Source: Acrocarpospora pleiomorpha (GTDB lineage Bacteria; Actinomycetota; Actinomycetes; Streptosporangiales; Streptosporangiaceae). Taken from it: DNA of 64,000 nt. Under the pieces are notes generated by a model, which ran no database searches, was not told where the DNA came from, and was given only the letters and a program-made list of their open reading frames with translations. Both the position numbers and the translations under genes were made by a program. This document shows positions 51,451 through 60,217 of this stretch, piece by piece (positions within the stretch are counted from its first letter, which is position 1; the number at the start of each line of letters is the position of its first letter). Where the stretch lies: NCBI RefSeq assembly GCF_009687885.1, contig NZ_BLAF01000011.1:145548-209547 (forward strand), given 5' to 3'.

Positions 51451-53304
51451 ATGCCTGAGCAGGTCCCCGATCGCCGTGAAAGACGGAAGGCGCTGACCCG
51501 GCGCTCGATCGCCGACACGGCGCAACGCCTGTTCGCGGAGCGCGGCTTCGAGGCTGTCACTGTGGCTGAGATCGCGGCGGCCGCCGACGTGGCCGCGAAG
51601 ACCATTTTCAACTACTTCCCCACCAAAGAGCAGCTCTTCTTCGACGCCGAACCGAAGCTGCTGCCGCCCGACCTGCCGAACGCCTCCTGGACCAGCCCGG
51701 AGACTCTCCGCCAGGGCCTGGCCGAATGGGCATGCGCGACCGCGCCGCTAGCCACCCCGGCCGCGCCGCTAGCCACCCCGGCCGCGCCGCCGGCCAACCC
51801 GGCTGCACCGCCGGCCACCCCGGCCGCACCGGCTGCATCGCCGGTCAACCCGACCGGGCCGCTAGCCAATCCGGCGGGGCCGCTGGTCAACCCGAGCGCG
51901 GCGCTGGCGAATCCGGCCGCGGCGCTGGCCGGGCGCGCGGCTGTCTACCGGGACAGCCCGCTGCTGCGTGCGCACGCGCGGGAGGCGTTCGCGGCGCGGG
52001 AGGGCGCGCTTGCCCTCGCCATCGAAGCCGTTCACCTGGCGACCTCGCCGGGCGTGATGGCCGCGCTGCTGCTGGCCGCCGTCCGGGAGGCATGGGAGTC
52101 GGCGCTGCTCATGCTGGCCGAGAAGGAGAATCCGGGCGACTCGGCTGCGCATGGCAGGCGCATCCTGATGAACGCACTCGACCTGCTGTCCCGCAACCGC
52201 GCGCCGGTCAGGAGCCCTCGCCCGACAAGTGCTCCCCCGGACCCGCAGGAGACCCTCGATCTGCTGAATCCGCCGAAACCCGCACGACGCGGTGACCGGG
52301 GCGGGGAGCGGGTCAGCATTGTCCGCGTGGCCCGGGTCGCCGGGGTCAGCGCGACCACGGTCTCGCACACCTTGAACGGCCGCCGCCCGGTCGCGGCCGA
52401 GACCCGCGATCGCGTGCTGGAAGCCATCCGGCAGCTCGGCTACCGGCCGAACGTGCTGGCCAGAGGCCTGCGTACCAACCGTAGCCAGACCGTCGGGCTG
52501 GTCATTCCGGACATCACCAACCCGTTCTACCCGGCCCTGGCGCGCGGCCTGCAGGACGTGCTCCGCCCAGCGGGATACGACGAGATCATCAGCAATACCG
52601 ACGGCGATCGGACCCGCGAGCGCGCCGCGATCGAGCAGATGATCGCCCGCCAGGTGGACGGGCTGGCCTTCGCCGTCTTCCACACCCACGCCGAGGACCT
52701 GAACCCGGCCATCGAAGCGGGCATCCCGATCGTGAGACTGGGCGGCACCCTGGTCCAGGACGGCGTCGACCTGGTCCACAGCGACGACGAGGGCGGTGCG
52801 GCCGAGGCGACCCGCTACCTGCTGGCCCGCGGCTACCGCAGGATCGGATTCATCTGCGGGCCAAGCGCGGAGGGTCCGGCAGCCGAGCGGGTGGCTGGAT
52901 ACCAGTCCGCTCTGCTCGCCGCCGGAGTCGCCACCACACCGGAGCTCGTCGCGTATACGCACTTCAGCAGGCATGGTGGAGCCGCAGGGGTGTCCAGGTT
53001 GCTGGATCTGCCGGAGCCGCCGGACGCGGTGTTGTGCGCCAACGATCTGATGGCGATCGGGGCGCTTGACGCGGCGGGCGCGCGCGGCCTGGACGTGCCC
53101 GGGGATCTGGCCGTGATGGGATTCGACGACATCGACGCAGCCAGCCTGGTTCGGCCCCGGCTGACCACGATGGCAAACCCCGCCAGGGAGATCGGCCGGG
53201 CGTGCGGGATGCGGCTGCTGGAGCGCCTGTCGGGCGAGCCCGCCGCGCTGATGCCGATGGAGATCGTCATCCCGGCCCGGCTGGTCGAGCGCGAGTCCGC
53301 TTGA
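51451..53304 (+). CDS. TetR-LacI fusion transcriptional regulator
   Basis: A 617-residue protein with two complete, unrelated DNA-binding modules. Residues 10-65 form a TetR HTH (TAQRLFAERGFEAVTVAEIA, AAKTIFNYFPTKEQLF). Residues about 97-162 are a Pro/Ala-rich run of APLATPA-type heptapeptides. Residues about 163-250 resume a TetR-like ligand region. From residue 288 comes a full LacI protein: HTH VRVARVAGVSATTVSHTLNG, hinge LRTNRSQTVGLVIPDITNPFY and ligand domain to the end. Between TetR and LacI there is no stop and no ATG/GTG/TTG that could start a separate LacI. The codon at the expected start is GTC with GGGGAG near it, suggesting an ancestral separate gene. Confidence 0.85.
   Translation: MPEQVPDRRERRKALTRRSIADTAQRLFAERGFEAVTVAEIAAAADVAAKTIFNYFPTKEQLFFDAEPKLLPPDLPNASWTSPETLRQGLAEWACATAPLATPAAPLATPAAPPANPAAPPATPAAPAASPVNPTGPLANPAGPLVNPSAALANPAAALAGRAAVYRDSPLLRAHAREAFAAREGALALAIEAVHLATSPGVMAALLLAAVREAWESALLMLAEKENPGDSAAHGRRILMNALDLLSRNRAPVRSPRPTSAPPDPQETLDLLNPPKPARRGDRGGERVSIVRVARVAGVSATTVSHTLNGRRPVAAETRDRVLEAIRQLGYRPNVLARGLRTNRSQTVGLVIPDITNPFYPALARGLQDVLRPAGYDEIISNTDGDRTRERAAIEQMIARQVDGLAFAVFHTHAEDLNPAIEAGIPIVRLGGTLVQDGVDLVHSDDEGGAAEATRYLLARGYRRIGFICGPSAEGPAAERVAGYQSALLAAGVATTPELVAYTHFSRHGGAAGVSRLLDLPEPPDAVLCANDLMAIGALDAAGARGLDVPGDLAVMGFDDIDAASLVRPRLTTMANPAREIGRACGMRLLERLSGEPAALMPMEIVIPARLVERESA
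51742..51825 (+). repeat. 21-bp coding tandem repeat in the regulator linker
   Basis: Four consecutive 21-bp units (51742, 51763, 51784, 51805) encode APLATPA, APLATPA, APPANPA and APPATPA; the first two are identical. More degenerate copies follow to about 51937. The repeat sits within the TetR half of the fusion regulator and is likely to vary in length by slippage. Confidence 0.85.
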
Positions 53305-53544
53305 CTTGCTCCTCACCCGCAAGCACCCAACAGAATGAGCAGGTCGCCGAGTCACTCGCCGTTATCCGGCGCCGTTCACGCAGGTGATGCGTCTCGCCGC
53401 ACCGGCGCCAAACGGGGCAACCGCACCCGCTTGGGCGTTCATGACAATGAGGATTCCGAGCCGCTCGCGCGGCAACCCCGAGGCCCACGCCCCAAGGCGA
53501 CCGGTTGGCTGCCTTCGGGGTCCGCGCCCCCGGTCCGGTAACCC
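53305..53544. other. Intergenic region, no gene seen
   Basis: About 240 bases between the fusion regulator and the promoter of the sugar importer. Short frames on both strands have no domain. No clear terminator is visible. Confidence 0.3.
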
Positions 53545-53572
53545 TTGACACGCGAATGCACGCGTGTAGATT
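53545..53572 (+). promoter_or_regulatory. Promoter with overlapping inverted repeat
   Basis: TTGACA (53545) and TAGATT (53567) are 16 bases apart, a good sigma-70-like promoter. An inverted repeat ACACGCG-N6-CGCGTGT (53548-53567) covers the whole spacer, so a dimeric repressor bound here would block RNA polymerase. It lies about 44 bases before the binding-protein gene. Confidence 0.65.
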
Positions 53573-53615
53573 CCAGGGTCAGTCTTAACGATTTGCGTCA
53601 CTCGGAAGGGTCCAG

Positions 53616-54995
53616 ATGACTTACAGAGCGCGAATCCTCACGGTGGCCCTGTGCGGAGTGCTGGCGGCGGCGTGTTCCACCGGCACGCAGCCTGCCGCGG
53701 AAGGGACCCAGGCCGCGGGGCAGTCCTTACGGATGTGGACGTTCAAGCAGTCCCACGCCGACGCGCTGAACAAGGCGGCGGCGCGGTTCAAGACCGACAC
53801 GGGGATCAGTGTCGTGGTCGAGGCGGTCACCCCGGACGACGTGTTCGTGGCCAAGGTGCAGAGCGCGGCCCAGACCGGCGACCTGCCCGACGTGCTGGAG
53901 GTGCACGCGGGCGGCGAGGACCGGGAGCTGGGCGCGTCGGGGCTGCTGTCCGACCTGTCGGCGGACGTCAAAGCGGACTGGCTGAACCGGCTGCTGCCGA
54001 CCACCAGGGAGGCCGGTCTGATGACCCAGGCCGTCATCGACCGGGCCGCGGCAGACTCGCCGTTCAAGCAGGTCAAGGCTGGGACGCTGTTTAGCGTGCC
54101 GTTCACGGCCGGCGCGTTCGGCATCGTCTACGCCAACAAGGAGAAGCTCACCGCCGCCGGTCTCAGCCCGGACACGCCGCCCAAGACCTGGGAGGAGTTC
54201 CTGGCCGCGCTCAAGGCGACCACCGAGAAGGAGCCGGACGCGGGCGGGCTCTCCCTCGGCCTGAAGGTGAGCCAGACCGGCTTCAACTGGGTGTATCAGC
54301 CGCTGGCCCACTCCTACCTGGGCCGCGACCGGTTCCAGGCGCTGTTCGCCAAGGGCGCCGCGCAGGGCTTCGGCTCCCCCGACGGCGTCAAGACCCTGGA
54401 GCTGTACGGGCAGCTCACGCCGTACTGGATGCCCAGCTCCACCACGCTCAACATCGACGAGGCGGACATCGCGTTCGCGCAGGGCAAGTCGGCCTTCAAC
54501 GTGGGCGGCACGTTCACGCTCGCCTTCCTCGCCCAGAACGGCATGTCGCCGGACAAGGTGCTCGCCTTCCCGATCCCGCCGTCCGCCGACGGGCAGCAGA
54601 AGGAGATCGCGATGGCGCCGCTGGCGCTGACCTCGCTCGGCGTCACCGCCACCACCGAGAACCGGGAGGCGGCGATCAAGTGGATCGACTTCGCCACCTC
54701 GGCCACGGGCGCCGGGATCATCGCCTCGGCTTCGCTCGACCTGCCCGCCACCGACCTGGGCACGGACGCGGCGAGCCTGGTCGGCCCCGACCTGGCGGCC
54801 CTGCAGAAATACTTCACCGGCACCCCGGAGAGCACCTACGACGCGGCCGACAATACGTTCTTCCCGCCGGACTACGACCAGGTCAAACCGGGTGACGCGA
54901 TGGTCAGGCTGAGCCCGCTGAAGGAGCGCACCCCCGCCCAGGCCGGGTCGGAGCTCGACGAGATCTTCGGCGCGATGTGGAAATCGTCGGAATGA
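53616..54995 (+). CDS. Sugar ABC transporter substrate-binding lipoprotein (SBP_bac_1)
   Basis: A 459-residue preprotein with lipobox LAAACS (Cys at about 20). The mature protein has family-1 elements: QSLRMWTFKQSHADALNKAAARF, GDLPDVLEVHAGGED, GTLFSVPFTAGAFGIVYANKEKL, and FAQGKSAFNVGGTFTLAFL. Such proteins bind mono- or oligosaccharides for MalFG-type permeases, which follow. AAGG precedes the ATG. Its stop overlaps the first permease (ATGA at 54992). Confidence 0.93.
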   Translation: MTYRARILTVALCGVLAAACSTGTQPAAEGTQAAGQSLRMWTFKQSHADALNKAAARFKTDTGISVVVEAVTPDDVFVAKVQSAAQTGDLPDVLEVHAGGEDRELGASGLLSDLSADVKADWLNRLLPTTREAGLMTQAVIDRAAADSPFKQVKAGTLFSVPFTAGAFGIVYANKEKLTAAGLSPDTPPKTWEEFLAALKATTEKEPDAGGLSLGLKVSQTGFNWVYQPLAHSYLGRDRFQALFAKGAAQGFGSPDGVKTLELYGQLTPYWMPSSTTLNIDEADIAFAQGKSAFNVGGTFTLAFLAQNGMSPDKVLAFPIPPSADGQQKEIAMAPLALTSLGVTATTENREAAIKWIDFATSATGAGIIASASLDLPATDLGTDAASLVGPDLAALQKYFTGTPESTYDAADNTFFPPDYDQVKPGDAMVRLSPLKERTPAQAGSELDEIFGAMWKSSE

Positions 54996-55927
54996 CCACC
55001 CAGCACGTGGCCGGGCGGCGCAGGCCGCCCGGCCGGTGGCGGGCCGCCCTGACCGGGTGGGCGTTCGTGTTCCCCGCCGTGGCGCTGTTCGCGGTGATGG
55101 GCGTCTACACGATCGCCAGCGGCCTGGCGCTCAGCTTCGCCAAGTGGAACGGCTTCACCCCGAACTGGATCTGGGTCGGCATCGACAACTACCTCGACCT
55201 GCTCTACGCCGACCCGTCGCTGGCTCCCCCATTGCGCAAGGCGGCCTGGAACACCGCACAGGTGATGGTGCTGGTCCCGCTGCTCACCGTCGCCATCTCG
55301 CTGCCGCTCGCCGTCGTGCTCAACTCGGTGAAACGGCTGCGTGCCGTCTTACGGTCGGTGTATTTCCTGCCGTACGTCACAAGCGGCATCGCCGTGTATT
55401 ACGCGTGGCGGTACATCCTGGAACCGGACGGCGCGATCAACCTGCTGCTGCGCTCGCTGGGACTGGGCACGCTGGCGCAACCCCAAGGATTCCTGGGCAA
55501 TCCGTCGACCGCGCTGCCGACGCTGATCGTCGTGCTGGTGTGGTCGAGCGTGCCGATCGCGACCCTGCTCTACCTGACCGGGTTGCAGGCCATCGATCCG
55601 GCGCTGTTCGAGGCCGCCCGGATCGACGGCGCGGCGCCCCGCCAGACGCTGCGCCGGATCACCTGGCCGCTGCTGACGCCGCTGACGGCCGGGATCGTGC
55701 TGCTGGGGGTGCGGGACTCCCTGCACGGCTTCCAGATCTTCCTGATCATGACGGGCGGCGGCCCCGGCGGGCACACCGACGTGCTCGGGCTGCAGGCCTA
55801 CCGGCTGGCGTTCTTCAAGGGTCTGGCCGCCACCCTCGGGGTGTCGAGCGCGCTCGGCTGGCTGCTGTTCGCCGGAGCGCTGCTGCTGACGCTGGTCAAC
55901 GCGCGACTGCTGAGGAGGGTCCGATGA
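54992..55927 (+). CDS. Sugar ABC transporter permease, MalF/UgpA type
   Basis: A 311-residue permease with six transmembrane segments. The EAA motif is DPALFEAARIDGAAPRQTLRR near 215, with the usual LTGLQAIDPALFEAA context. GWAFVFPAVALFAVMGVYTI starts the first helix. The ATG at 54992 overlaps the binding-protein stop; five codons of frame upstream are not used. Its own stop overlaps the next permease. Confidence 0.93.
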   Translation: MTTQHVAGRRRPPGRWRAALTGWAFVFPAVALFAVMGVYTIASGLALSFAKWNGFTPNWIWVGIDNYLDLLYADPSLAPPLRKAAWNTAQVMVLVPLLTVAISLPLAVVLNSVKRLRAVLRSVYFLPYVTSGIAVYYAWRYILEPDGAINLLLRSLGLGTLAQPQGFLGNPSTALPTLIVVLVWSSVPIATLLYLTGLQAIDPALFEAARIDGAAPRQTLRRITWPLLTPLTAGIVLLGVRDSLHGFQIFLIMTGGGPGGHTDVLGLQAYRLAFFKGLAATLGVSSALGWLLFAGALLLTLVNARLLRRVR

Positions 55928-56739
55928 GAGCAGGCCGGATCGCGGGGTACGCGGTGCTCACGGCCTACGCCGTGATCAGCGTCTACCCCTTCCTGTGGAT
56001 GGTGTCGGGCGCGGTCAAGACCCGCGAGGAGGTGCTGGCGGGCGGGCATCTCATCCCCCGGCTGCCGACCTGGGAGACCCTGATCACCACCTGGAACCAG
56101 CTGCACTTCGTGGAGTATTTCCGCAACAGCCTGGTGGTGACCGGGCTCACCGTGCTCGGGGTGCTGGTGGTGTACTCGCTGGCGTCGTACGCGTTCGCGG
56201 TGCTCGACTTCCCCGGGCGGCGGGCCCTGTTCTGGTTCTTCGTGTCGCTGCTGTTCGTGCCCGGGATCACGATGCTGCTGCCGGTGGTGATCCTGGAGAA
56301 GAACCTCGGCATCCTGGGGTCGCACCTCGGGCTGGTGCTGCCGTTCGTGAACGGGACGGCGCCGCTGACCGTGTTGCTGCTCACGGGGGCGTACCGGTCG
56401 ATTCCGAAGGAGCTGCGGGAGGCCGCGCGGGCGGACGGCGCGCGGGAGGCACGGGTCTTCTGGTCGGTGTATCTGCCGCTGGCGCGGCCCGCGCACATCA
56501 CGATCGCGGTGCTGACCGCGGTGCCGACCTGGAACGAGTACGTGCTGACCCGGGTGTCGATCAACGACCCGTCGCTCTACACGCTGCCGCTCGGCCTGCA
56601 GTCGCTGATCTCCAGCCAGGTGCCGCGCTACAACGAGGTGATGGCGGCCTCGCTGATCATCGTGCTGCCCGTTATCGCCCTGTTCCTGTTCCTTCAGAGG
56701 TATTTCGTGAACGGTCTCCTGGGGGCGATCAAGGGCTGA
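55924..56739 (+). CDS. Sugar ABC transporter permease, MalG/UgpE type
   Basis: A 271-residue permease with six transmembrane segments. The EAA loop is PKELREAARADGAREARVFWSVYLPLARP, and the protein ends RYFVNGLLGAIKG, the MalG-type C-terminus. No ATPase gene is present in this operon, so it must use a shared MsiK-type ATPase, as is common in actinomycetes. A shortened relic of its 3' end lies 1.7 kb downstream. Confidence 0.93.
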   Translation: MRAGRIAGYAVLTAYAVISVYPFLWMVSGAVKTREEVLAGGHLIPRLPTWETLITTWNQLHFVEYFRNSLVVTGLTVLGVLVVYSLASYAFAVLDFPGRRALFWFFVSLLFVPGITMLLPVVILEKNLGILGSHLGLVLPFVNGTAPLTVLLLTGAYRSIPKELREAARADGAREARVFWSVYLPLARPAHITIAVLTAVPTWNEYVLTRVSINDPSLYTLPLGLQSLISSQVPRYNEVMAASLIIVLPVIALFLFLQRYFVNGLLGAIKG

Positions 56740-56823
56740 TAGCGCCTTGCAAGCGGGCGTCTACTCGCGAATGCGGCAATACGGGGGAACCCGAGAACGG
56801 CCGCATGAGCAAGGAAGACACCT

Positions 56824-58347
56824 ATGGGACGCGCCGCCCGAACCTTTACGACGTTGGCTGTCGCAATCCTGGCCACAGCACTCGTTCTCCCCACCCAGGC
56901 AGCGCTGGCCGACGTCCCGCCCACCTACAACGACGACACGCCCCTCGCCGGCGACCAGCCTGCCCGCGGCGACGAGGAGATGCCACCGGCCCCGCCCGGT
57001 CTCGAGGGCTACTACACCCAGCAGCTGATCTGGACCGACTGCGAGAAGGGCGTCCAGTGCGCCCAGCTGACGGTCCCGCTCGACTACGCCAAGCCCGAGG
57101 CCGACCAGATCAAGATCGCCGTCCTGCGCCTGCCGTCCACAGGCGAGGGCGAGAAGATCGGATCGCTGCTGACCAACCCCGGCGGCCCCGGCCGGTCCGG
57201 AGTGGAGTTCGTCTTCGGGAGTGCTCCGCTGTTCCAGCATCTCCGGCGGAACTTCGACGTGATCGGCTTCGACCCGCGTGGCGTGAACGTGTCCACGCAC
57301 ATCGACTGCCTGACCGACAAGGAGCGCGACGCCGAGATCGCGGCGGACATCACCCCCGAGACCAAGGCGGAGATCAGGTTCCTCGAGAACACCGCCCAGC
57401 GCTTCGTCCAGGCCTGCCGGACCCGGTCGCCGAAACTGATCGGCCACATCGGCACCATGAACGCCGCCAGGGACATGGACATCCTGCGGAACGCCCTCGG
57501 CGACCCCAAGATGAGCTACCTCGGCTTCTCCTACGGCACCTACCTGGGCACCGTCTACGCCCACCTGTTCCCGACCCGGATCCGCGCGCTGGTCCTGGAC
57601 GGGGCGATGGACCCGACCAAGTCCCAGACCGAGCAGAACACCGGCCAGGGCAACGGATTCATCGAAGCCTACGCCTCCTTCCTGAAGGACTGCTTCAAGC
57701 GGAAGGACTGCCCGTTCAAGGGCCGCGGCACCGACGCCGACCTGCTGAAAGCGGCGAAGCGCACCAACGCCATGTTCCTCAAGGCCGACAAGACCCCGTT
57801 CAGCACCACCGTCGACGACCGCAAGGTCACCATGAACGTCGCGCTGTGGGGCTGGCGGTCGGCACTGTACAGCAAGTTCACCTGGCCGCAGCTGCGTGTG
57901 GCGCTGACCCAGGCGTTCCGGGGCGACGGCACCGGCCTGATCCAGTTCTCCGACATCTACTTCCAGCGCGCCGCCGACGGCACCTACACCAACGCCGACC
58001 CGGCGTTCCGGGCCATCAACTGCCTGGACAACCCGCGCCCGAAGCGCAACAAGTTCGACGAGTGCTCGCTGTGGCCCGCCAAGGTCACGCCGGTCCCGCG
58101 GTCGATGCGGGCCAAGAGCGCGCCGCCCATCCTGGTGGTGGGCACGACCCGGGACCCGGCCACGCCGTACCGCGAGGCGGTGGCCCTGGCCAAGCATCTG
58201 ACCTCCGGCGTGCTGCTCACCAACGACGACGACGGCCACACCGCTTACGGGAACTCCTTCTGCTCTTCCGACATCATCGACAAGTACCTGATCACCTTGG
58301 AGACGCCCAAGAAGGGGTTCGTCTGCAAGCAGGAGGCGCAGGTCTGA
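56824..58347 (+). CDS. Secreted TAP-type tripeptidyl aminopeptidase (alpha/beta hydrolase), copy 1
   Basis: A 507-residue preprotein with a signal peptide (cleavage near residue 30, AALAD). The catalytic domain has LLTNPGGPGRSG (oxyanion region), Ser in YLGFSYGTYLG near residue 237, Asp in GTTRDPATPY near 445 and His in DDDGHTAYGN near 474. The C-terminal TAP-like domain is typical of SlpD/E-type mycelium-associated peptidases. It removes short peptides from protein N-termini outside the cell. GGAAGACACCT precedes the ATG. A hairpin lies just after its stop. Confidence 0.9.
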   Translation: MGRAARTFTTLAVAILATALVLPTQAALADVPPTYNDDTPLAGDQPARGDEEMPPAPPGLEGYYTQQLIWTDCEKGVQCAQLTVPLDYAKPEADQIKIAVLRLPSTGEGEKIGSLLTNPGGPGRSGVEFVFGSAPLFQHLRRNFDVIGFDPRGVNVSTHIDCLTDKERDAEIAADITPETKAEIRFLENTAQRFVQACRTRSPKLIGHIGTMNAARDMDILRNALGDPKMSYLGFSYGTYLGTVYAHLFPTRIRALVLDGAMDPTKSQTEQNTGQGNGFIEAYASFLKDCFKRKDCPFKGRGTDADLLKAAKRTNAMFLKADKTPFSTTVDDRKVTMNVALWGWRSALYSKFTWPQLRVALTQAFRGDGTGLIQFSDIYFQRAADGTYTNADPAFRAINCLDNPRPKRNKFDECSLWPAKVTPVPRSMRAKSAPPILVVGTTRDPATPYREAVALAKHLTSGVLLTNDDDGHTAYGNSFCSSDIIDKYLITLETPKKGFVCKQEAQV

Positions 58348-58360
58348 TCAGCCGTCGGCT

Positions 58361-58383
58361 GCTCGCCCGAACCCCGGGCGAGC
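58361..58383. terminator. Hairpin after TAP copy 1, repeated after copy 2
   Basis: GCTCGCCCG-AACCC-CGGGCGAGC is a perfect 9-bp stem 14 bases after the TAP stop. Nearly the same sequence follows the second TAP gene (60226-60254). Confidence 0.7.
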
Positions 58384-58409
58384 GGCCGCGCATCCTGTGG
58401 AAGATCATT

Positions 58410-58621
58410 TGGCGCCGGGGTCGTCGCATCTTCCGCGTCGGTATACTTGCCGCTGGCTCGCCCAGCGCACAGCACCATCGCGGCCCTGACCGCCGTGCCG
58501 ACCTGGAACGAGCACGTCCTGACCCGGGTGTCCGTCAACGACCCCGCGTGCTACCGCCCTGGAATCCCAGGTTCCCCCGCCACATCGAGGTCATGGCCTC
58601 GTGGGAGCGATCAAGGAATAG
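58410..58621 (+). pseudogene. Truncated second copy of the sugar permease 3' end
   Basis: Between the two TAP genes lies a decayed copy of the end of the 55924-56739 permease. It reads PLARPAH-TIA-LTAVPTWNEHV, then LTRVSVNDPACY, closely matching the functional gene. After a deletion and frame change, a PRHIEVMAS piece follows, and then LVGAIKE and a stop at 58621 (functional gene: LLGAIKG). The order permease-end, TAP, permease-end, TAP shows a segmental duplication. Confidence 0.75.
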
Positions 58622-58702
58622 CGACCCTAAGAACCCCGCACGCGCGGGATGCGCCGATTCGGGTTGAGCCTGCTATCCGAATCAACCCCGAAGGACACGG
58701 AT

Positions 58703-60217
58703 ATGGGACGCGCATCCCGACTTATCACGATGCTGGGCGTGGGCCTGCTCGCCACGACCTTCGCGTCGGCGGCCCGGGCCAACCAGCCCGCAACCGGGAA
58801 GCCCGATCTGAGCAGGTTCTACACCCAGTGGCTCAGCTGGACCGGCTGTGGCGACGGTTTCCAGTGCGCGAGGCTGACCGTGCCGCTGGACTACCGCGAC
58901 GCCGGTGGGGAGACCATCCAACTGTCGGTGATCCGGCTGCCGGCCGGCGGCGGCAGACGCATCGGCTCCCTGGTCACCAACCCCGGCGGCCCGGGCGGGT
59001 CGGGGATTGAGTTCCTGCGCGGCGACAAAGGCGCCTTCAGCCCGGCGTTGCGGGCCCAGTTCGACCTGGTCAGTTTCGACCCGCGCGGGGTGGGCGAATC
59101 GGCGCCGGTGCGCTGCCTGACCGGCCCGGAGCAGGACGCGTACTTCGCCGTGGACGACACCCCCGAGACCAATGCCGAGAAGCGGGCGCTGGACGCGGCG
59201 GACCGCGATTACCTGAAGGCCTGCGAGCGCAACTCCGGCCGCCTGCTGCCGCATGTGGGCACGCTCAACGCGGCCAGGGACATGGACGTGCTGCGGGCCG
59301 CGCTCGGCGACGAGCGGATGACCTACCTGGGCTTCTCCTACGGCACCTACCTGGGCGCGGTCTATGCCGACCTGTTCCCCAAGCGGGTCAGAGCGATGAC
59401 CCTGGACGGCGCGGTGGACCCGGCGCTCACCGGCAACGAGGCGTCCGCGGGCCAGGGCAAGGGCTTCGACGTGGCCTACACCGCCTTCGTGAAGGACTGC
59501 TTCAAGGCCGCGAACTGCCCGTTCAAGGGGCGTACGGTGGCCAAGGCGTTCGCCGAGACCAAGAAACTGCTGAAGCGGGCCGACCGCGAAGCGCTCCCCT
59601 CCACAACGGACGGCAGGAAGGTGACCGAGCCGGTGGTTCTGACCGGCATCATGGCCGCCCTGTACAACTCCCGCAGCTGGCCGGACCTGCGGGGAGCGCT
59701 GGCCGAGGGGTTCGACGGCGACGGCACGGCGCTCCAGGCGCTGGCCGACTCCTACCACCAGCGGGGACCGGACGGAACCTACAGCAACATCGACGACGCG
59801 TTCCGCGCGGTCAACTGCGCCGACCGGCCGCGGGGCACGCCGGTCACCTCCTCCGGAAACGTCGGAAACGCCGGGAAAGGCGGGAAGCCGGAGCTGTTCG
59901 GCGACTACTTCTCCGACGGGGACGACACCACCGACGAGTGCGCGGAGTGGCCGGCCAAGCCGTCCCCGGTGCCCCGGTCGCTACCGGCCAAGGGCTCGGC
60001 GCCCATCCTGGTGGTGGGCACGGTGCGCGACTCGGCCACGCCGTACGAGCAGGCCAAGGCGCTGGCGCGGCAGTTCGAGTCCGGGGTGCTGCTCACCTTC
60101 GACGGGGACGGGCACACCGCCTTCTTCCAGTCCAGGTGTGTGAACGGCCAGGTCAGCGCGTACCTGCTGACGGGGAAGGCGCCCGGGAACGGGGCCGTCT
60201 GCGCGTCGGGCACCTGA
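58703..60217 (+). CDS. Secreted TAP-type tripeptidyl aminopeptidase, copy 2
   Basis: A 504-residue paralog of the upstream TAP gene, in tandem. It has the same features: signal peptide ending ARAN near residue 27, LVTNPGGPGGSG, Ser in YLGFSYGTYLG, Asp in GTVRDSATPY, His in DGDGHTAFFQ. It has an extra Gly/Asn/Asp-rich loop (about residues 388-412) that copy 1 lacks. Its stop directly abuts the stop of the opposing LacI gene. GAAGGACACGGAT before the ATG is the ribosome site. Confidence 0.9.
   Translation: MGRASRLITMLGVGLLATTFASAARANQPATGKPDLSRFYTQWLSWTGCGDGFQCARLTVPLDYRDAGGETIQLSVIRLPAGGGRRIGSLVTNPGGPGGSGIEFLRGDKGAFSPALRAQFDLVSFDPRGVGESAPVRCLTGPEQDAYFAVDDTPETNAEKRALDAADRDYLKACERNSGRLLPHVGTLNAARDMDVLRAALGDERMTYLGFSYGTYLGAVYADLFPKRVRAMTLDGAVDPALTGNEASAGQGKGFDVAYTAFVKDCFKAANCPFKGRTVAKAFAETKKLLKRADREALPSTTDGRKVTEPVVLTGIMAALYNSRSWPDLRGALAEGFDGDGTALQALADSYHQRGPDGTYSNIDDAFRAVNCADRPRGTPVTSSGNVGNAGKGGKPELFGDYFSDGDDTTDECAEWPAKPSPVPRSLPAKGSAPILVVGTVRDSATPYEQAKALARQFESGVLLTFDGDGHTAFFQSRCVNGQVSAYLLTGKAPGNGAVCASGT

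Noticed and set aside
51742..51937. CRISPR-like array in the repeated segment at 51.7 kb
   Set aside because: Units are 21 bp, in frame, code for APLATPA-like heptads and have no spacers; it is a coding tandem repeat.
56761..58239. Minus-strand frame opposite TAP copy 1
   Set aside because: Shadow frame; the plus strand has signal peptide, catalytic triad and paralog support.
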